Source: Absidia repens
Taxonomy: Eukaryota > Mucoromycota > Mucoromycetes > Mucorales > Cunninghamellaceae
Direction of reading: 5' to 3'
Length of the DNA stretch: 64,000 bases
Assembly (NCBI GenBank): GCA_002105175.1
Contig: MCGE01000046.1
Span: 124,001 to 188,000 of the forward strand
This document shows, piece by piece, positions 10,523 through 24,152 of this stretch (the first letter of the stretch is position 1; each line of letters opens with the position of its first letter). The position numbers and the translations under genes were made by a program. The notes below the pieces were generated by a model. It did no database searches. It was not told the origin of the DNA and was given only the letters and a program-made list of their open reading frames with translations.

Positions 10523-11533
10523 ATGAACTCGACATTGTCGGTCACTATCACTACCACTCCCACCAACATTCCTCCACTAGCAAATGCCCAAGACGATATG
10601 AGTTACTCTTCATTTACCATCGGTATTATTGTCCTATGCGTTGCCTCTAGTCTACTCATGGTTTTATTGTGTATTTTTCTCTATATAAAAAGACGACGAT
10701 CATCAAACGCATCTCTCAACACTGAAAAACAACAGGAGGAAAGGTCAGGTCGCCGGCTTTGGTCCATTGCAACTCTATTGAAGTCATCAACGTCCGTGGA
10801 ATCTATGGACTCTACCTCTATCCATCATGACAACAATACTTTCAAGATCAAGTGTGTTTCACTATCAGCAGCCATCCTTCCGTCAAGAAAAAAGAAAACG
10901 GTATTAGTAAGAAAGGCAGCCAGTACCATGTTGGACGATATACCATTACCGCCACCGACAACAGCTTCGTTACCAGCCCCACTTCCAGCAGCATCAACAG
11001 TATCAAAACGGCACAACGGACAGTGTATGGAGGAAAGCTCACCTATAGTATTTGAAGAAGGTTATGATCCAAAGGCATTGTTATCGGCACCATATTATTA
11101 TTATCAGCATCGTTGTCATCATCATCATTCAGGTCAATACCGCCAGCCGGGCTCTCCTTCCTGTCAGCACCCTACTGAGGAGCATCACCAACTCCCCGCC
11201 ACTTCATTATGCGTCATGGCGAGTCCTCCGCCCAACAATGGTTCTTTCTCTTCTGTGGATGACCCCCGTATATTAGAATCCTTAGAACGGCAAAAGCACA
11301 TCAATGATATATACTATAGGACGTCGACCACATCTGCATCCACAAGCACAGCCACCTTCCACTGTCATCACCGCCCATCCCCCTCATGGTCATCTTCCAC
11401 CATCATCCAGCAGCCCTGTATGAACGGTAAATGCAACAACAATTCTTCCTTGCTTTCCTTATCCATGGCCGAGAAACTAGAACAGGATGCCGAACTACAA
11501 CGTATGTCCATCTCAACTTATCATGTTTGGTGA
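10523..11533 (+). CDS. Single-pass membrane protein of unknown function
   Basis: Not recognised. An intronless frame of 336 residues from the ATG at 10523. An upstream in-frame ATG at 10400 would add a low-quality leader and is not chosen. A short Ser/Thr-rich N-terminus (about 28 residues) precedes one strong transmembrane helix, about residues 30-55 (SFTIGIIVLCVASSLLMVLL...), then the stop-transfer KRRRSS. The basic flank predicts N-terminus outside and a long cytosolic tail. The tail is rich in Ser, Pro and His (an HHHH run near 11115-11135) and carries a short charged segment DPRILESLERQKHINDIYYR. The layout resembles fungal wall sensors or signalling anchors, but the ectodomain is too short for a WSC or Mid2 protein. 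An AATAAA is found near 11702. Confidence 0.7.
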   Translation: MNSTLSVTITTTPTNIPPLANAQDDMSYSSFTIGIIVLCVASSLLMVLLCIFLYIKRRRSSNASLNTEKQQEERSGRRLWSIATLLKSSTSVESMDSTSIHHDNNTFKIKCVSLSAAILPSRKKKTVLVRKAASTMLDDIPLPPPTTASLPAPLPAASTVSKRHNGQCMEESSPIVFEEGYDPKALLSAPYYYYQHRCHHHHSGQYRQPGSPSCQHPTEEHHQLPATSLCVMASPPPNNGSFSSVDDPRILESLERQKHINDIYYRTSTTSASTSTATFHCHHRPSPSWSSSTIIQQPCMNGKCNNNSSLLSLSMAEKLEQDAELQRMSISTYHVW

Positions 11534-11747
11534 TTTTGCCTTTGGTTTAGCATTTATTTTCTCATTACTATTAGTTATTTATATATAGATATTTGTGTAT
11601 TATTAGCTTTTCTTTTATATATAGCTCTCCCCTATATTTGTATTCATACTTGTGTTTATAGCTTCGTTATAGTTGGTTTTTCTTTTCCTTTTGTATTGTT
11701 GTAATAAAATATCCTTGTTTTCAATCTATCTATCTGTCTATCTATAC

Positions 11748-11785
<38 letters not shown>

Positions 11786-12255
11786 CCCATATAGCAATAT
11801 AGTGTAAGTATATTGGAGGGTTATTAGTGTGGTTGATGGATTGATACTTTTTGTCGGGAATGGCAGGTTTTGTTTTGTTTTGTTCTTGACCTTGATCCTG
11901 AGGGAAAATAAAAAATGCGGGTTCATTATCTATATACTTATCAGTAATCTCTTATGCAACTCTCATCTGTTTTGTGCACCAGTTATAATACCGGGCAAAG
12001 CATTCGTCATTTAAAGCAAATGAAATAACGGACACAGGAAAATCGTAAACTACGAGAACCATTTCAAATCCCGATTTATGCAAGATCCCACAACCGAACA
12101 TCGATTGCTTGCCTCGATTTGTTATGCATTTTCAAGTTTTGTATTGGAACAATAATAATAATAATAATAATAATAATAAACAAAATCAACTATTAGTGAG
12201 AATTAGGCAAGCAAACTGGTCGAACAAATAATCATATGTCATGACGCAGTATTTT

Positions 12256-12289
<34 letters not shown>

Positions 12290-12830
12290 AAGCTGGGCCA
12301 CATTAATTGTTATTCAGTAAGTCAGGCTCATGATAAAAACAGGTTTTTATTTTCGTGAATATAACATACATCCGAGCTCAAACCCAATCACTCGTCCACT
12401 ACTTTTTGCTGTACGTACATATATACAATGCTGTACTACACTGCACATAATCGCAACTACAACTATAGGAATCACATGAGCCTATATTCCACTCCACAGG
12501 TGCCTTTTTGCATAAAACTTGGGACATGATAACAAAAAGGAGATATATTTGTATGAAATCGGTTTTTATTTAACTATAATACAAATTGCACCGTTCCAGT
12601 TCAAAATATGAAGAATAATAAAAATAAACGGTAAATAATAAAATAAAAAATAAAAACGGGAAGAAGAAAAAGTGTAAATGAAAGATGTAAAGCTGACTAA
12701 AACTAAAGACAAAAAGGAGAAAAGACTAATTGTTCATCAAATTTGATTGATTGATCTAATAAATAATCAAAATCAGTAACAAAATAGCGGTCAGTATGTC
12801 ACTTTTTTATATACTGCAATTTTCTTTTCA
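11534..12830. other. Convergent intergenic region with simple repeats
   Basis: It separates the membrane-protein gene from the 3' end of Not1. It holds a (TA)n tract (11752-11782), an (AAT)n tract (12147-12178) and an A-run of about 31 (12256-12286). No gene is seen. Confidence 0.6.
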
Positions 12831-15800
12831 TTACCTTGATACACTTTCAAACAGCCGTTCAATATCCGTTGCACATCGAGTAAATGAATGGTTCCAAAAG
12901 TTGTAACCAGGATTCTTGATGAGTTCAATAAATGTGATCAGTAATCCCCAAGGATGAGGCCTGTTGACAATCAAGCGTTCCAAAAGCACCCTAGTAATTT
13001 GTTCCTTGATAATTTCCTTATTGCTTTCGGCAAATAGATATAACAATACACAACTAAAGTAGTGGGTATGACTATTGGGATATCGTAATTGATTGGCAAT
13101 CGCACTTAGGAAGAGATATCGACCTACATATAGAAAAAAAAAAAATCAATTGATTGATCTAGGCTAATATATATATATATATATATGTAGATAACACTTA
13201 CCTTCAGAATCCAACTCCACTAATAAATGTTGATAGATTTCAATGGCAGCACCTTGATTTCCAGGAATGTTTTGCGTAACACTAGTCACCCCAACATGAA
13301 ATACCAAAGCGTTCATCATTGAGACATTGTACTTGCCTTCAGTAAGTGCTGTCAGTTCATCGTTGATGGTCAATTTTTCCACCAATTGCGATAAGAATGC
13401 CTTGTCTTGTATCTCTGTCGAAAGGTACTGATCAATATCGTTCTTGAAATTGTCAAGTTCTAATGGTGCTTCGTAGTCAGACAAAATTCGAGGTGATTGT
13501 TTGATTTCTGGCAAAAGATCCACTTTCAAATTGGGTGTAAATGGATCCGGTAATCGCATATTCCGAGGAAAAGCGCTGAGAATAAGGTTGCGTAGTTGAA
13601 TACATGAGGATGGGATGGCATCGCAGAAGCTGTAGTGATAGTCACACAAAAATTCTGGGAAGTCGTGCAAAAGGACGAGAAGTACCCGCAAAGTCCCTCT
13701 GTAGAGCAGTCGTGTTGTATCCTTCAATTCCACATTTCGTAAGAATGGTGTCAAAAACTGAATCAACCCAATCAATAACTTTTCAAATGTTGGCCATCCC
13801 TAATGTTTCGTAACAATGATAAGAAAACCAGTCATTTATACACGCATTTCTTTCTTTTTTCCATACCTTTTGATTTTCGGCTAATAACAGCTTGGGCATA
13901 AATAATCGATGAGATACCAGTTGTAGCCAAGCAAAAGCGAATCCAGGGAAGTAAGTGGGCTGTAATGTATGCAATGTATTGGCCAATGTGATAAGCATAG
14001 GAATGTAGACGCCTTGAAGTTGTTGCTCCGCTGCGTGAAGGTCCGTCAATAAACTGGTAAACAGTCGCAAAAAGGGTCGTTGATCAAATTGTTGTCGTCG
14101 TTGTTCATGATGTTGGGCCATGACGAGCACTACCACTGATAGAACCTTGGTGAATTGAGAGAGTTTGGGCGAAGAGATCGTTGGTTTTGTTGCATCGGGT
14201 GATGATTGCTGTTGATGTTGTACGAGTCCCACTATTAACTTCGAGAATGCATCAATAGGCTGATAGGTAAGAGAGGCTGCAGCCACAACAGATGGTTGAT
14301 TCCCGCCAGCAGGTAATTGCTTGTATTTGATGGCATGTTGTATAGAAGCCTCCAGGCACACACGGTAAAACAATGATGACATATCGTCTACTGTAAAGAT
14401 GTTTTGTTGAGACAATTGGGCGATAAAATTGAGTTGCACTTTTTCTGTTGTATTGGGATGTTGCACCAAATGGACCCATTCAGCAAATAAAAATTGAAGC
14501 TGTTCACGGAGATTGACATCTTCACCAAGTCCGTCTTTCCCTCCTGCACCACCAATATCTTGTTGATTGCTGGCATGGCGTCGCATTTCATCCAAAAGCA
14601 CCATCACACTATCAGGAACGTTGTTGCGTAAACGACTGAAAGCCTCCAGAGAAGCAGTAAAATCTTGTCGACTGGCCAAAGGGATAGGTTCGTCACCGAA
14701 AAGACATGCCCTGATGAGTCTTGCTGTAAAATCAATTGCACTTGTACGTCCACTGTCGATGAGGATGCCTAATTCTTGATCTTGTTCCGCCAAATTGATC
14801 AGCCCTGCTTTGATAAGTGCTACTGTCACCGGAACATTGTACTTGCGTTCATCATCAGCATGTGTAAGCCATTGAGTTACCAAACCACCAACATTAGGAG
14901 ACACTTCACAGAGTTGTTCCAAAAGTACCACATACGATTCCCGAGCCAGTTGAGTTTCACTTTTGTATAAGAGTTGTACAACCTTTTGAGCAAAAGTTCG
15001 AGCTGCCTCCACCTTGTCAAAGCTTGATAATGCAAGAAGAGGTACCTGTCGAATGATCAAGCGAATGTCGTGCATGGGAGGAAGAGACTGAAAACTTGCG
15101 ATATGGGCCACTTGAGGAGAGACAACGAGTTTTTCCAATTCGGTAATATACTGGGCAAACCTTTCGACGATCTGATGCGCGCTAACTTGATTCACAGCGG
15201 ATCCAGCAGCTTCGAATCCAACATTGCTTCCATCGTTGATGTGAGGGCCAGCCGACATGTTTCCGGAGTATCCATAGCCCGCAGTTGAGTTGTCCACGTT
15301 GTTGACGCCACGAATACCACGATTGACATCAAACCCTGAATTCATTTGGGGAGGAACAGGAGGAGGAGCAGCACGCGACACACGAGCAAAGTCTTCATAG
15401 ATTCGCAATTGGTTTGCTTGCAGACCATCAGGTTTGGCGCGAAGAGGTTCGGGGAGAGATGCCGGGTATCTTGAAGCTGAGAAAACGTCGATATCATAAT
15501 AAGGCTGTCCAGTTCGTTGGTCACGATGCTTCTTGCGATTTGCGAATGCCACCATCAAATGTTCATCCACTTCCAAGGTCGCTTTTTCCATTGCTGCCTT
15601 TTCTATAACAGCACAGACCAAGTCAAGATTATCAGATACAGTAAGATGGACCGCTTGTTCCACCAGATTCTAAATGAACAAATTGAAAAAGCATAAAAAA
15701 TGAGCATTGAATGAATGATTAGACCACATTGGTTAACAGAGCACTTACCTCAGCTATCCCATTTGACAAAAAGGTGTTTCGTAAATTGGTCACTAATGTT

Positions 15801-18800
15801 AAGCGCAAAGGTTCCTTGCATGTCACCATCGCCAAACTACCCGCCAAGTTTTGTACCATCAAATGAGCCGCCTTTCTCATTTTGTTTTCGTCCGATTCCA
15901 TTGCGAAGTCCTTGGCCACAAGTTCCCGTGTTGATACAGCTGCAATAGCAACAGATCGATCTACAACAGGTTCAATGATCTATTCGTTAAATGTAAGTTT
16001 GACGGGGAGAGAAAGTTAGTCAAATAGTCAATCATGCGCCCCATCCTCACCGCCCCTCCTTTTTTTTTTTTTTTTTGGTCAATTACCTCACGAATGGATC
16101 TGTTGATTGCTTGTAATACGAGACGTTTTGCAGCAGGTTGTGTTGAGTAAAGAATGATTTGAGAATTGAAGGTAATATACGGCGTAAGATTTGGCAACAG
16201 GATTTGACCATCGTCTACCTCGCCATCCAGCCCGGCTGTTGGTAATAATTGACTATTTATTGGCGATCTACCGGCATTTGGTATCATTTGTGAGGTATCA
16301 CCCTTAGCAAGTGTGTCAACAATAGGGTTCCGTTGCGCGCTATCATGAGGTCGTCGATTTTTCAAGGTTGATGTTGCTTCAATATCTAATTTGTTTTATT
16401 CAAATGAATAAATAAATTAGTCTTGATTGTTCCGTATCACAGCTATTCGTTCTTTACTTCTTTTTTTTTTTTTACCTTTCAATTCTAAAGATAAGCTTTT
16501 GCACAATACTTCGATTTCAAATTTGAGATTCAATTTCAAATCTGCAAATTCATAAAGCTCCACCAACAGTTTCAAGATTGCCATAACCCAAGGATTAGGA
16601 GGTTTGAATACGTTGCTGTTGCCACATTGTTCCAGTACTTTGCATACAAAAGGAATGACCACAATAAGCCTGTTGCTATCATATCCTTCCAGTAACAATT
16701 CCTAATATAGCAAAAAGTTTTAATATCTATTATAGCGATCTTTTCCAATCGCAGGCTCTCTTTTTTTCTCTTTTTTTTTTTTTTTTTACCTTGAAAGAAA
16801 TATTCTTGTGTCTAATAGGTTTGTTTCGAGCCAAAGTCATACCACCAAGCCAGGAGCCAAGATTCTTGAGTAAACTTCGCTCGGAAGAGGAGGACACCGT
16901 TTTTTCAGAATTCAGCAGGATTTGGATATTGGCATAAGTTTCACGCAAAACATGTTCCCGCAAAAGACGACTATCGATAGCATCCAAAAGCAAAAGATAC
17001 AGGTCGTGATAGTTGGGTTCGATACTAGCGCGTTTGACCACCAAATAGTTACTGAACCATGGGTAGCTTGGTTTGTCCAAAAGTTCTTTGAGTTCCGCCA
17101 GTTTTGTATCCAGATTGTTCCGGGCTACGTTGTTGATAATAAACAAGATCTTGTCCTGAACGGATTCCGAAGGTGTTTCGTATTGCACGGTAGTGTTGAC
17201 TATTTCTCCGTTCTCCCCTCTAGCGCGCAGGGCAGGAACACCAGGAACATGAAGTGAGACAAACACCGCAGGCTGCTGTTCTTGATATTGTTGTTGTTGT
17301 TGATCGCGAGCAGTGTCAGCCGGTTGAGGAGCTATAGCTGCGGGGTTCGGTATGATAGCACCTTCATCCTGAGTTCCAGTGTTTGTTTGGCTGTTTTGTA
17401 AAGCTATATTCACGAGTCGTACCAGATCAGGGTTCGAATGTTGCAAATGAGGGATTTGTAATAAATGAGCGCAATATTGAGGCCATTCCGGAAGACGTTG
17501 TTGAAATTGGGTCAAAGCTTGGGTGCCAAAGTTGTACATTTTGCTACCGGCAGGATTACCAAGTGCATCCAGCACACATCGAAGAGCTATGCCAAGAGGA
17601 ACATAGGAGACTAGCTGGTGTTGAATCAGAGAACCAAAGAGAATACTTGTGATAGCCAATTCCTTGTCAGGGTACTTGGGGAAGAAGTGGTATTCATCAA
17701 AGAGATTATGGATCATACAGGCAAATACGTCTTGTTCACTGGGGTTCTTTGATGTGCTAAATGCCTTGAGTCGTTCGATCATTTCGTCAATAGACATTTC
17801 ACCACTGTAAATCCGTTCGTAATATGAGTTGGCTTTTTCTTCCACGTCCGGCTTGAATGAAACTTCTCCACCAGTAGATCCAGGTTCTGCTTGAGTTCGA
17901 ATGTTCATCAATTTGGGATACGTTTGTAAGCACACGCTTTGCACTTCCTTCAGCATTTCGGCATTTTCTTGTGACAAATGACTATAATGAATGAAAACAA
18001 CAAATGAATTAGTATAACAATGTACTTCCCATTTGACGTATTGAATTCTGAGCCATTACCTTTCAGACAAAACCTTTAGAAAAGTTGCCATGCTTTCCAA
18101 AGACAATGGTATAGTTGTTGGTGGTGCATTTGTTTCTTGACGAGACATTTCGGCTGATATTTTTTGAGCGAGAAGATCAAGGCAAGCGCGCATAAAGGGG
18201 TCTTTCAGTTCGTTGAATTTTTCTTGAACCCATTTTTCTAAGTTGAGATATTCTCGGCGTGAAGCTAACGCCGCCAAATCAATTGCGAAGAAGGCAGGCT
18301 GTACATCCAACATTTGAGGAAGAATCTTCAAAAGAGTGGTAATATCGTTAGTTTTTTGATGTTTGCATTTCTTTGTTTTGATTCAACATCATCACTTACC
18401 TTGAGCTCATGCGCAATATCCAAAATCCGGGTAAGAGTCGTGGCATCTTTGCTGTATAATTCCAATAAACTCTTGGACAGGAAGTTCGGGTTGATTTGCC
18501 AAAGTCTCGTAAGTACAAAGGTACTACCAGGATTGCCATTCAAATACATAAGAAGGAGACGCCGGAGAAGATCTTTATGAAGAGCTGACTTGATAGGCTA
18601 TATGTAATTAAACGAAGATAATTGAGTACTTTGAAGTAATTTCGTCAATAATAATGATTTTTTACCTGTATTTGAATAAGACCAACGAAAACCAATTCAG
18701 GAGACTTATGGGTCATCATTTCCATGAATACCGAAACATCATCGGCCACAGCAGTATCAGCCAAGTTGATCACACATTCAATAAGATCCAGTGAGTTGAG

Positions 18801-20657
18801 TTGAGATTTCATTAATTGAGCGGCCATAGCTTCAATGTTTTGGTTGGAGGCACTAAACTGACTCATTTCAATCACCTTGCGTTTTGAGCAATCCACAAGA
18901 CTAAGTACATCGGTAGACACATTTGCCATTTGGTATAAAGCGCTGAGCTGACCTTTCAAGTTGTTCCATTGACCAAAGAATTTATTTGCAGGGAAAGGGT
19001 CCGTCTAAAATAAAAAATAAAAGCGCTGTTAGGTATTTTCGCTAAATATCAGATGGTATGAGTTTTTCCTTACGCTTGAATATTCCTTCCAAGCACGAAT
19101 AAGAATATCGAGTCCTTTGGCATCATAAACAAAAAAGTGCTCGTAATCGAAGTTTTCGACCACCTTATACCAATCAAGATCGGAAGACTATTCAAATAAT
19201 TACAAAAAAAAAAAAAAAAAAAAAAATCAGTGTTCTGTTTTTTGGATAGTATCATCATTTTTTACCGTTTCTTTCACGACCGAAACAAAGTTTTCGACGC
19301 CCCAATTTGAGCCATTGGGAGATCCGCTGCCAACACCTGTCATATTAGTGTAAGTACGTGCCATACATCCAAGGCATTCGGCAATATCCTTTTCCGTGAT
19401 TTTCTTGTTGATCTTGTTTAGAATTTCTTCCACGGATTGAGTAGACGCACAGCATTCGTATCCAGCTTCCAGTATGAGTTTACTGAGGTGACCTTCACTA
19501 GAGCTAGTATCGTTGTTGTTGCTATTGTTCCTAAGGAATATAGAAGAAAGATTAGTTATACTATTTTTTCCTTCAATACTTTCCAAAACAACTTACTCAG
19601 GCATTTGTTGTAATTGTTTAATATTGGCGTTTGGGTTGAGTTTGTCAGAAGATTGGTGTTGAGAGACTGAAGCAGTGTATTTTTGAATGTCTTCCGCTGA
19701 TAGGATGGAAGTGTCGTTTGTGTCAATAAGATGTTGAATCAGGTCTTTGGTCCAGATTAAGGCAGTTTGTGGCACAGTGTGTAAACCAGAGAGGATTTGT
19801 ATTGCAGAGTTGAAGTTTTCAGAAACGATTCCCTTTGCTATAATATAAAAACGTCGGTAAATTTCACTACACTTTAGAAGAAGAAAAAGTAGTAAAATTC
19901 GACAATTATATTCCTTACCTTGGAGTATAATCTGTTGTTTCTTACAAGCAGTGATGATACGTGATGATAAAACAAATTTGTCGAAGCTGTCCAAGTCGAG
20001 ATATTCCAGAAGTGCAGCCAAGTCAAAAAGATTCGAGTCGGAAGCAGAGATGAACTGTTGTAAAGCTTCGCCAAAACAAGTGAGAGAAGAATGCTTCGTG
20101 TTGTGTTGCGTAACGTTAATGCTTTCTTTCAAAAGACGGTTGAGTGAGTCCAGGTGAGTATCCTCCAATTGATTAGATTGTTTGTAACGTTCCGATAAAG
20201 CGTATCGTAGTAAATGTTGTTGGATAACGTTACCGTATTTTTCGACAATCTATATCGAAGAAAATAAAGGATATAAAGAATGAGAAATAAAGAAAAAAAA
20301 GTAAAAAGAAAAGAGGAAGAAAAAAATAGTGTGCTGTGTTTTTAATTTTTCAATTTTTTTTGCCCACGTAAAAAGTCACGATCAGCGTGTTATTTCAGCC
20401 CTCTCAACCAGCCGAATCCTACAGACTCCCCACTCCCCATATACACTACCCCTCTCCACCCGTATTTTTGCCCCTATTGCAAAAAAATAATAAACTATGG
20501 TACAACTTACAGTATTGAGTTCAAAAAAAGTTTTCTTGTAGTTGTCCTTGTTGATATGGCTCAGTAGTAAAGCAACTTGAGCCTTGACAATTCGTGTAAG
20601 AGAGGATGACGTTTGTTGTGGTAAAGAGGAGTTGGAAATATACGGATCACTGCTCAT
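12831..20657 (-). CDS. NOT1: CCR4-NOT complex scaffold subunit Not1
   Basis: Scaffold of the CCR4-NOT deadenylase complex, acting in mRNA decay and transcription control. About 15 exons give roughly 2,180 residues, close to fungal Not1. Approximate exons: 20511-20657, 19919-20249, 19598-19839, 19266-19531, 19078-19190, 18667-19003, 18401-18599, 18060-18330, 16790-17980, 16478-16700, 16088-16387, 15748-15979, 13866-15669, 13200-13799 and 12831-13122. The start is [16 protein letters not shown]-terminal HEAT-like helices precede the CAF1-binding MIF4G domain (exon 9: [20 protein letters not shown], then [20 protein letters not shown]). Then come the CAF40-binding region (DUF3819) and the C-terminal Not1 domain, which includes [19 protein letters not shown] and [20 protein letters not shown] Gln-rich insert lies after the MIF4G domain. 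The two last-exon and first-exon boundaries are clear; some internal ones are within a few bases. Confidence 0.95.
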
Positions 20658-21115
20658 AATTGAGGTATGAGGAGCATGTCAAAAGCAAATAAAAAGAAGT
20701 TGTAATGGAGGTTGGTTTAATAAATATGTTTTCAAAAAAGAAGATATAAAAAAAAAACGATAAAAGTGTTGTAAAGAGGAAGGGGAGGGAAAAAATTGAG
20801 TGGAAACACTGGTTTTTTGGTCGCCGGTGTTTCAAAATGCAAAACCAAAAAAAGAACAGTGTATACCCAAAAAGATATTTCGACATTGAGTGGTGGGAGA
20901 TGCTGCTATAAATACGGAACCTGACCTCCGTCTTAACTTGGATAATATGATATCAATCCACGAGGGGTCTGGAAGCCCAAAAGCAAAAGCATTTAGCGGT
21001 GATTAAACATCACAACGTTGTGCCACCACGAGGATTTATTTAATTTCTGTAATTTTAGTCTTTCTCTTCTTTTTTCTTTTTTCTCTCTTTATTTCTTTTT
21101 ACTTATTTGTCAACG
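20658..21115. promoter_or_regulatory. Divergent promoter region, Not1 and Ser-rich gene
   Basis: About 460 bp between two divergent starts. A pyrimidine-rich tract at 21059-21105 precedes the + start. No clear TATA box is seen. Confidence 0.4.
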
Positions 21116-23585
21116 ATGTTACAAGAGTGCACTGGTGAGCGCCTTGAACAATACAACTATGCTGCGCCAAAGTCTTCGGCTCAGCTATCCTCTGTGATGA
21201 ACCAACCTTTACTCTCGAGGGACAATCCGATAAATCTTGCTGCGATTTCCAACTACAAACTAGCCCAACTCACATTCTCTGCTCCTGACCTGAATTCCAT
21301 GCGAAAAACGGCTCTCATCAAAAACATGACCGAAGTTATATATACCGATACCCCTCCTGAATGGCTTGATCAGATGAGACGTTGGCAATTCTTCACTCCA
21401 GAGTAAGTTTGCAGCTTCTTGTAAAAAATAGGGGGTGGACCTAATGAAATCCATATACTGACATTTTTTTCCTAGATCTTTGAATGACATGACGCAAGAT
21501 GGACTTGAACAGATCTTTGGACAATATATTCAAACTATGGAGGCCTTTAAACCCATCAATCTGAACGATGAAGACGATGAAGACGATGATGACTTGTGGG
21601 CTGACGAAGAGATACTGACACCGAATGATAATCAACTCGAACTTCATGAAAATATATCAACTTCATCAACAACCGTACCTGTTATTATGGAATATCCTCT
21701 TTATTCACACTCTAGTGCGTCTCTGTCTGGTGATCTTTTATACCAAAAGGAATTCAAACCTCTACCGGATCGACCTATCACTACTGCTGCCACTGGATCA
21801 AATAGTAACACGACCTCCACAGCCGCTTCTCCTACTGCAGACGACAAACAACGACGAAAATCATTGGCAAAAATGCGTAACCGTCTCAGCTGGACAAGTG
21901 ATACTGGATTATCCTCAAATAGCGCTGTGGCTCAAACTTGGGCGAATGAATTGATGACAATGTTCAATATGGAATTCCAAGTCGATACTAGTCTTACTCT
22001 CAACACTGCACCCACACTCCCTGAACTTCCTTTTAGCTCCCGACACAATCAACACAAACGCCGATCACGGAAATCACAACGTTACTCCACAGACTCCTTC
22101 ATGAACCTCATTCCTGCGTTTGAAACCTTTGACTTGGAAGAACCTGAACGTCGGTCAAGTGTTGCCATTCGATCGCGGAATATGAATTTTCCTCCTCCTC
22201 CTATTTCCCATCCTCCTCCATCTCAAGAAACAAGTGGATTTACTTCTTCAAGGCGGCGATCTTCAAGCCAACCCGTGCCAATGGATACCTATCAACGCGC
22301 CAATTTGAAACCTGGACCAACTCGATCATCGTCCCTAAAATACAAATCTCAATCAACAAAATCAATAGAATCACCGGTAGCATCAGCATCAGTATCAGCA
22401 TCAGCATCAACATCAGCATCAACATCAGCACCAAAACACAAAAGTACCGATATCCTGAATGGCTTTGTCAACGCTTTTAGTGGTGGTGAAAAGTCCCTAT
22501 CCAAAAAGAAATCCATTCGTCGACTGGCAGCCTTAGTAACTGGCGCGAATACCAACAATACTACCAACAGCAACAATAGCAACAAACATCGATCATCATC
22601 TTCATCAACACTATCCCCACGTTCTTCCATGAATCGCAATTCTACTGCGTCAAGTATATATCAACCTCCCTCATCTCCAACGAGCAACACTTACTTATCC
22701 GCCACTCACAGTACCTCTCGCCTATCAATTGCATCAACGTCAACAATGTCATCCACCAATTCTGTTGTGATGGTCGCCACAAAAACCCCTTTGACGCACT
22801 TTAAGCCTTTACCTGATACACCACAAGCATCATCATCATCATCATCAACATCACTTGCCAATAGTCAAAAATCGACAGAAATTAAACGACGAACAAGCTA
22901 CGCCATGGCACGGCCCGTTGTAGTTGAAGTCTCTGATTTACGACGGTCAAGGTCTGTTGGATATCGTCCCAAGAAGAAAAGAAAATCAATCAAGACCTCA
23001 GCCAGTATCAAACGGAAAAGCGGTGGCTTCAACAAATTATCATCAACAGTAAACAAAAGTACTAGCAATCCTTCCATTGTTACATGCACAAGCCCAGACG
23101 ATATGATCCCGCCCATGCCATCAACACCAACGTGCTCTTCTGAACCATCACTTTTGCCTCCTCCTTCAACACTCTTATCACCTCCACCTGATGAAAATTT
23201 ATCATCTGCATCACTCAATGATCAGCTTTTGGTGCCTTCTTCAGCGGCAACAGCAATTCCTACTATGACAACTTCGATTTCTAGCTCGACAATCTCCTCA
23301 TCTGCATCTACATCTACACACTCTTCACCGTCTCGGTCACCATCATCCACATCTTTACCAACCACATCCCTTGCCCCTCCGCAGCCAAAGCGATCAAAAT
23401 CAGCACTGATGAAACTCGGCAGTGGGCTTACCAAAGGACATAAAAAGACACAACGACAAAACAGCGCACCATCAACACCGCCAGCATCATCTTCAACACC
23501 AGAAATGGAAATCGACATGGCTGAAGTCAATTTCGTGAAACGTATGGCATCTTTAGGAAAAAGGATGAAACTGCAACGGGTTTAG
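21116..23585 (+). CDS. Long Ser/Thr/Pro-rich, mostly disordered protein
   Basis: Not recognised. Two exons (21116-21402, 21476-23585) join in phase to 798 residues. Residues 1-150 look structured and acidic: LAAISNYKLAQLTFSAPDLN, EWLDQMRRWQFFTPE, DLEQIF-like helices, then NLNDEDDEDDDDLWADEEI. The rest is low complexity with basic Ser clusters (RRRSSSQPVP, KKKSIRRLAALVTG, RRSRSVGYRPKKKRKSIK) that could be kinase sites or nuclear-localisation signals, and two FKPLPD repeats (near residues 95 and 435). A (SAS/SAST)n stretch at 22380-22434 is a coding trinucleotide-like repeat. The C-terminus (FVKRMASLGKRMKLQRV) is a conserved-looking basic helix. A signalling or cell-cycle adaptor is possible, but no function is assigned. 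Confidence 0.8.
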
Positions 23586-23828
23586 CTTGGTGGTAGTTAG
23601 TTGATTATATGCATTAGAAATAGATTTTAGTGCTCAGATATCCCCCCCTCTCACTTTTATTTGTATATTTTGTCGACTGTTTATGATAGTATTATTATCA
23701 TTTTTTATTTGAATAAAATGTATATTTTTTGTCTGATGGTTATTTATTATGTTGTGCTTTTTGTGTTGTATGTGCAAAAGAGTCGTCAATGTATTTTTAT
23801 TGTTTTATACTATTCCTTTTTTTTTTTT

Positions 23829-24152
23829 TTAACAGATAACTGACTTGAATGAAATATCTTTCGGACTAGCCAACTCATAATGGGCAGGAACAATGTATTG
23901 CGATCCTTGACACTGGGACTCGGTCCACAAAGTGCAATGAACCGTACCACGATTAGTGATACGTGAGACTGGAAAATTCTTGGGATAATCTTGACAGCGG
24001 TGATCAGCACTTAAAACACCGGACCGAATGTCCTTATTATCTGCCAAAAGAATCAGCCCACTAAGAGAATCACCATTGTAACATGCCACCAATGGTAATA
24101 AAGCGGATACTATCAACACCAATGTTGGTTGATAGATAGGAGAAAAAAGCAT
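23829..24152 (-). CDS. Small secreted cysteine-containing protein
   Basis: A single-exon frame of 107 residues from the ATG at 24152. Upstream in-frame ATGs would put a non-signal leader before the hydrophobic segment. The start MLFSPIYQPTLVLIVSALLP is a strong signal peptide, cleaved near LVA-CYNGD. The mature part of about 80 residues has five cysteines, including DHRCQDYP, VHCTLWTESQCQGSQ and a C-terminal SFKSVIC. The block of CTLW-x-ESQCQG followed by SFKSV is reminiscent of beta/gamma-crystallin-like secreted proteins, but this is only a resemblance. It is convergent with the Ser-rich gene, with only 243 bp between the stops. Confidence 0.7.
   Translation of the reverse strand: MLFSPIYQPTLVLIVSALLPLVACYNGDSLSGLILLADNKDIRSGVLSADHRCQDYPKNFPVSRITNRGTVHCTLWTESQCQGSQYIVPAHYELASPKDISFKSVIC

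Noticed and set aside
22240..23530. Several open frames opposite the Ser-rich gene
   Set aside because: They arise from the complement of TCA/TCG-rich codons and give Asp/Val/Leu-rich low-complexity peptides.
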